A stretch of 47,272 nucleotides of DNA from Pseudoduganella buxea (GTDB taxonomy: Bacteria; Pseudomonadota; Gammaproteobacteria; Burkholderiales; Burkholderiaceae_D). The stretch is taken from positions 1 through 47,272 of the forward strand of contig NZ_WNKZ01000045.1 in the NCBI RefSeq assembly GCF_009720835.1. The letters run 5' to 3'. Under the pieces are notes generated by a model that searched no databases, was not told where the DNA came from, and saw only the letters and a list, made by a program, of their open reading frames with translations. Of the stretch, positions 44,708 to 47,272 are shown piece by piece (positions within the stretch are counted from its first letter, which is position 1; every line of letters begins with the position of its first letter). The translations under genes and the position numbers were made by a program.

Positions 44708-46057
44708 ATGCGGCGCATGCCGCCTGCCGCCGAATCAACGAGTAACGAACACGAAGACGGCGGAACCTTGGCACCACCATCACCAGACATCGCCGCGCTG
44801 CAGCGGCAGATCGGCGCCGCGATCCAGGCGGGCCGCGACAACGAGGCCGGCCAATTGTGGCAGCGCCTGCTCGATATCGATCCTGGCAATCCGAAGGCGC
44901 TGTTCGCGCTGAGCCAGCGCGCCTTCCGGGCCGGCGACCTGCAGCGGGCCAGGGCCCTTCTGGAACGCCTCGTCACCGCCGACGGGCGCGACCAGCAGCA
45001 GTGGATCAACCTGGCCGTGGTCTGCCGCGGCCTGCGCGACGACGAGGGCGAAGCGGCGGCCCTGACGGGCGCGTTGACGGTCGACCCCACCGACATGCTG
45101 GCCCAGCTGTTGCGCGGCGACCTGTTCGAACGCCAGGGCCGGCGCCATGAGGCGGCACGGGCTTTCGGCGCCGCTGCCATGGCGGCGCCGCCGCTCGACC
45201 AGGTGGACCCGTCGCTGCGGCCCCTGCTGGAACGCGCGCTGGCGTTCCAGGACGGCTACCAGCGCGAGTACGGCGCCTACCTGGACGCCCACCTGGCGCC
45301 GCTGCTGGGCGAACTGAAAAGCGAGCCGCTGGGGCGCTTCCGCGATGCCGTCGACATCATGTTCGGCCGCAAGCGCCGCTACGACCCGCAGCCGGCCCTG
45401 TTCTACTACCCCGGCCTGGCCCCCGTTACCTTCTTCGACGAGCGCGCGCTGTTCCCGTGGATCGACGAACTGGAAGCGCAGACGGATGCCATCCGCGCCG
45501 AATTCCTTGCCGCGCTCGACGCCGAGCAGGGCTTCGTGCCTTACCTGAGCTATCCGCCGGACCAGCCCCACTTCCAGTTCGCCCAGCTGAACAACTCGCC
45601 CGACTGGAGCGCGTATCACCTGATCGAGCAGGGACGGGTGGTGCCGGAACACGCGGCGCGTTGTCCGGCCACGATGGCGGCGCTGGCCCGGCTGCCGCAG
45701 CCGCGCCAGCTGAACCGCACGCCCAGCGCCATGTTTTCGCTGCTGAAGCCGCACACCCGCATTCCGGCCCACACGGGCGTGAGCAATGTGCGGCTGGTGG
45801 GGCACCTGCCGCTGATCCTGCCTGGCGACTGCCACCTGCGCGTGGGCAATGACGTACGCGCGTGGGAGATGGGCAAGGCCTGGGTCTTCGACGACACCAT
45901 CGAGCACGAGGCGTGGAACGACAGCGACAGGCTGCGCGTCGTGCTGATCTTCGACGTGTGGCACCCGCACCTGTCCGAGGCCGAACGTGCCATGGTCAGC
46001 GCGCTGGCCGACGGCATTCACGCTTTCGGGGCGGGGGCGGGCGGCTTCGAGCTGTAG
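44708..46057 (+). CDS. TPR-containing aspartyl/asparaginyl beta-hydroxylase-like protein
   Basis: The 449-residue protein has N-terminal TPR-like helical repeats (about 30-165) and a C-terminal AspH-type Fe(II)/2-oxoglutarate dioxygenase domain. The iron ligands are likely His355 in IPAHTGVSNVRLVGHLPL and His400 in VFDDTIEHEAWNDSD. The second residue after His355 is Gly, as in vertebrate AspH, which lacks the usual third carboxylate ligand; the 45-residue spacing of the two histidines also fits. The family hydroxylates Asp/Asn residues, but the bacterial target is unknown. It begins 16 bp after the aroG stop, so it may be cotranscribed. The start is uncertain, with no clear Shine-Dalgarno (alternative ATG at 44717). 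Confidence 0.85.
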   Translation: MRRMPPAAESTSNEHEDGGTLAPPSPDIAALQRQIGAAIQAGRDNEAGQLWQRLLDIDPGNPKALFALSQRAFRAGDLQRARALLERLVTADGRDQQQWINLAVVCRGLRDDEGEAAALTGALTVDPTDMLAQLLRGDLFERQGRRHEAARAFGAAAMAAPPLDQVDPSLRPLLERALAFQDGYQREYGAYLDAHLAPLLGELKSEPLGRFRDAVDIMFGRKRRYDPQPALFYYPGLAPVTFFDERALFPWIDELEAQTDAIRAEFLAALDAEQGFVPYLSYPPDQPHFQFAQLNNSPDWSAYHLIEQGRVVPEHAARCPATMAALARLPQPRQLNRTPSAMFSLLKPHTRIPAHTGVSNVRLVGHLPLILPGDCHLRVGNDVRAWEMGKAWVFDDTIEHEAWNDSDRLRVVLIFDVWHPHLSEAERAMVSALADGIHAFGAGAGGFEL

Positions 46058-46061
46058 CCCT

Positions 46062-46958
46062 TCAGCGGCAAATCCCGTCCAGGTCGATCGACCTGTCCGC
46101 GACGGCCGCCGGCAGCGCGATCCCTTGCGCCGCCGCGGCCCGTTCCGTCACCATGCCCCCGGCCGCGCCGGCATAGGCCGGATCGGCCTGGGCCTGCGCC
46201 AACGTCACGTAGCGCGCGCCGGCCGCGTCGAGCCGCGCCAGCACGGCCGGCAGGGTGGCGGCGCTCCAGGCGCCCGCGTGCGTCAGCAGCACTTGCGGGA
46301 TCACGCGGCCGTAGACCTGGCGCGACGTGCTTTTCATGCGCGCGATCTCCTCGTCCACATAGCGCAGGTAGTGCGCCTGCATGGCGCCGATGGCGGCATC
46401 GTTGCCCTGGCGGGCGCAACGCGCATACGCTTCCGTGTAGGCCCAGTCATCGAAAGACACGCTGACGGCGGCGATGCGATAGCCCCGTTGCGCCAGCCAC
46501 GCCGTCGCATCGCCGCGCAGTGCCGGGGTATTGCCGCCATCGAGGAAGGGGTAGCGGAACCAGTGCCAGTCCTGGCCCGCCATGCGCGCCGCGATGGCCG
46601 GTTCGCCTGTCGTCACGTCGGCCTGCCATGCGGCCAGCGACGCGGCCTTGCTCAAGCCCACGTGCTCGAAACCGTGATTGCCCAGCGGATGGCCGGCGGC
46701 GCGCCACGCATCGAGCGCGGCGGCGGCGCCGGCTTCGCGTGCCAGCTTGCCGGCATTGACGAAGCCGAAGGCCTCCGGCACCCCATGCGCCTTGAACGCC
46801 GCCACGTGCGCGGCCACGATGCCCGTGCGCGTGACGCCGGGCGGCAGCGCGCCATGGGCGGGCAGGTCGTCGACAGTGATGGCGATATCGAACGGTTCGG
46901 CGGCGTGGGCGGCGGCACTGCACAGCAACGCTGCCGCGGCGATCCGGTAAGGCTGCAT
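46062..46958 (-). CDS. Secreted polysaccharide deacetylase (NodB/CE4-like)
   Basis: The 298-residue protein has a signal peptide to about residue 20 (SAAAHAA) and a NodB-homology domain. The first metal motif is TVDDLP (28-33) and the second is NHGFEH with His95 and His99. RYPFLDGGNT supplies the third. CE4 enzymes remove acetyl groups from peptidoglycan or exopolysaccharide glucosamine. AGGAG lies 5 nt before the ATG at 46958; the open frame extends to the window edge but upstream sequence lacks protein character. It converges on the TPR-hydroxylase, with only 4 bp between stops. Confidence 0.87.
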   Translation of the reverse strand: MQPYRIAAAALLCSAAAHAAEPFDIAITVDDLPAHGALPPGVTRTGIVAAHVAAFKAHGVPEAFGFVNAGKLAREAGAAAALDAWRAAGHPLGNHGFEHVGLSKAASLAAWQADVTTGEPAIAARMAGQDWHWFRYPFLDGGNTPALRGDATAWLAQRGYRIAAVSVSFDDWAYTEAYARCARQGNDAAIGAMQAHYLRYVDEEIARMKSTSRQVYGRVIPQVLLTHAGAWSAATLPAVLARLDAAGARYVTLAQAQADPAYAGAAGGMVTERAAAAQGIALPAAVADRSIDLDGICR

Positions 46959-47118
46959 GGATTCTCCTGGTGGGGCAGCACGACGGCTGCGGGCAGTCGA
47001 TCCTGCCAGAAAGAAAACAAGCGGACAATAAAAAAGGCGCTGTGCCCCGGTCGCAAGGAACTTGTTGGCTCGACCATTGTCATACCGTAAGTTGGCATGA
47101 ACCAAGACGGAGGTGGGC

Positions 47119-47272
47119 ATGGAAATCGACGAGTACGCGGCGGTGCGGACGCAGTGCCTGGCGTGGCTGACCCGGCTGACCGGCGAACAAGGGGATGGCC
47201 TGCGACGGCTGTTCGAAGGATGTGCCTCGCTGGCAGACTGCCTGGCCATCATCGAGGAACGGGGCGCGCGCA
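47119..47272 (+). CDS. Unidentified protein, 5' fragment
   Basis: An ATG at 47119 preceded by GGAGGTG opens a frame that continues past the window edge. The 51 visible residues start MEIDEYAAVRTQCLAWLTRL and look like a soluble helical protein. No family can be named from this fragment. It is divergent from the deacetylase; the 160 bp between them show no clear element. Confidence 0.6.
   Translation, partial: MEIDEYAAVRTQCLAWLTRLTGEQGDGLRRLFEGCASLADCLAIIEERGAR

Noticed and set aside
47099..47272. Extension of the deacetylase frame to 47252 on the minus strand
   Set aside because: The ATG at 46958 has AGGAG and starts a signal peptide; the upstream part overlaps another gene start with its own Shine-Dalgarno.

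Overview
The window looks like chromosomal DNA of a high-GC betaproteobacterium of the Oxalobacteraceae, probably the Massilia/Duganella/Pseudoduganella group. This is inferred from protein character, the mix of core betaproteobacterial genes with many TonB-dependent receptors (TBDRs), and recurrent GGGGTC-type palindromes. No rRNA or tRNA gene, CRISPR array or prophage was seen.

Layout: the left edge carries one end of an IS3-family element (1-125), then a membrane-anchored TAXI-type binding protein and a first TBDR. A rhodanese gene faces it across a pair of inverted hairpins. Next is a nitrogen-control block: glnA, with two NtrC-type sites and a -24/-12 promoter, then a DUF4124 gene overlapping ntrB, then ntrC. 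After ntrC comes a tandem palindrome array, corA and a convergent FAD-dependent dehydrogenase gene. A long, comparatively AT-rich control region precedes the second TBDR. Core genes follow: rsmE, tkt (with a structured leader), gap and a membrane zinc-peptidase-like gene. Two tandem minus-strand TBDRs precede glnE, the enzyme that adenylylates GlnA. A forward run yhdP, nitrilase-family amidase, tldD follows. A second tandem minus-strand TBDR pair separates tldD from aroG. The right edge has aroG, a TPR plus aspartyl/asparaginyl hydroxylase-like gene, a polysaccharide deacetylase and the start of an unidentified gene.

How the parts fit: glnA, ntrB, ntrC and glnE form a nearly complete nitrogen-assimilation control set. 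The six TBDRs (about 17 kb) lack local TonB/ExbBD, SusD, CAZyme or inner-membrane transporter partners, so their substrates cannot be named. They look inserted as separately terminated units between core genes.

The strongest finding is upstream of aroG: a 22-codon leader ORF with six Phe, one Tyr and one Trp codon, followed by a terminator that competes with an alternative pairing. This is a textbook-like attenuator for aromatic amino-acid control of DAHP synthase. Other notable signals are paired hairpins with a compensatory arm change at two distant convergent gene ends, a 62-bp-period palindrome array after ntrC, and a large stem-loop in the tkt leader.
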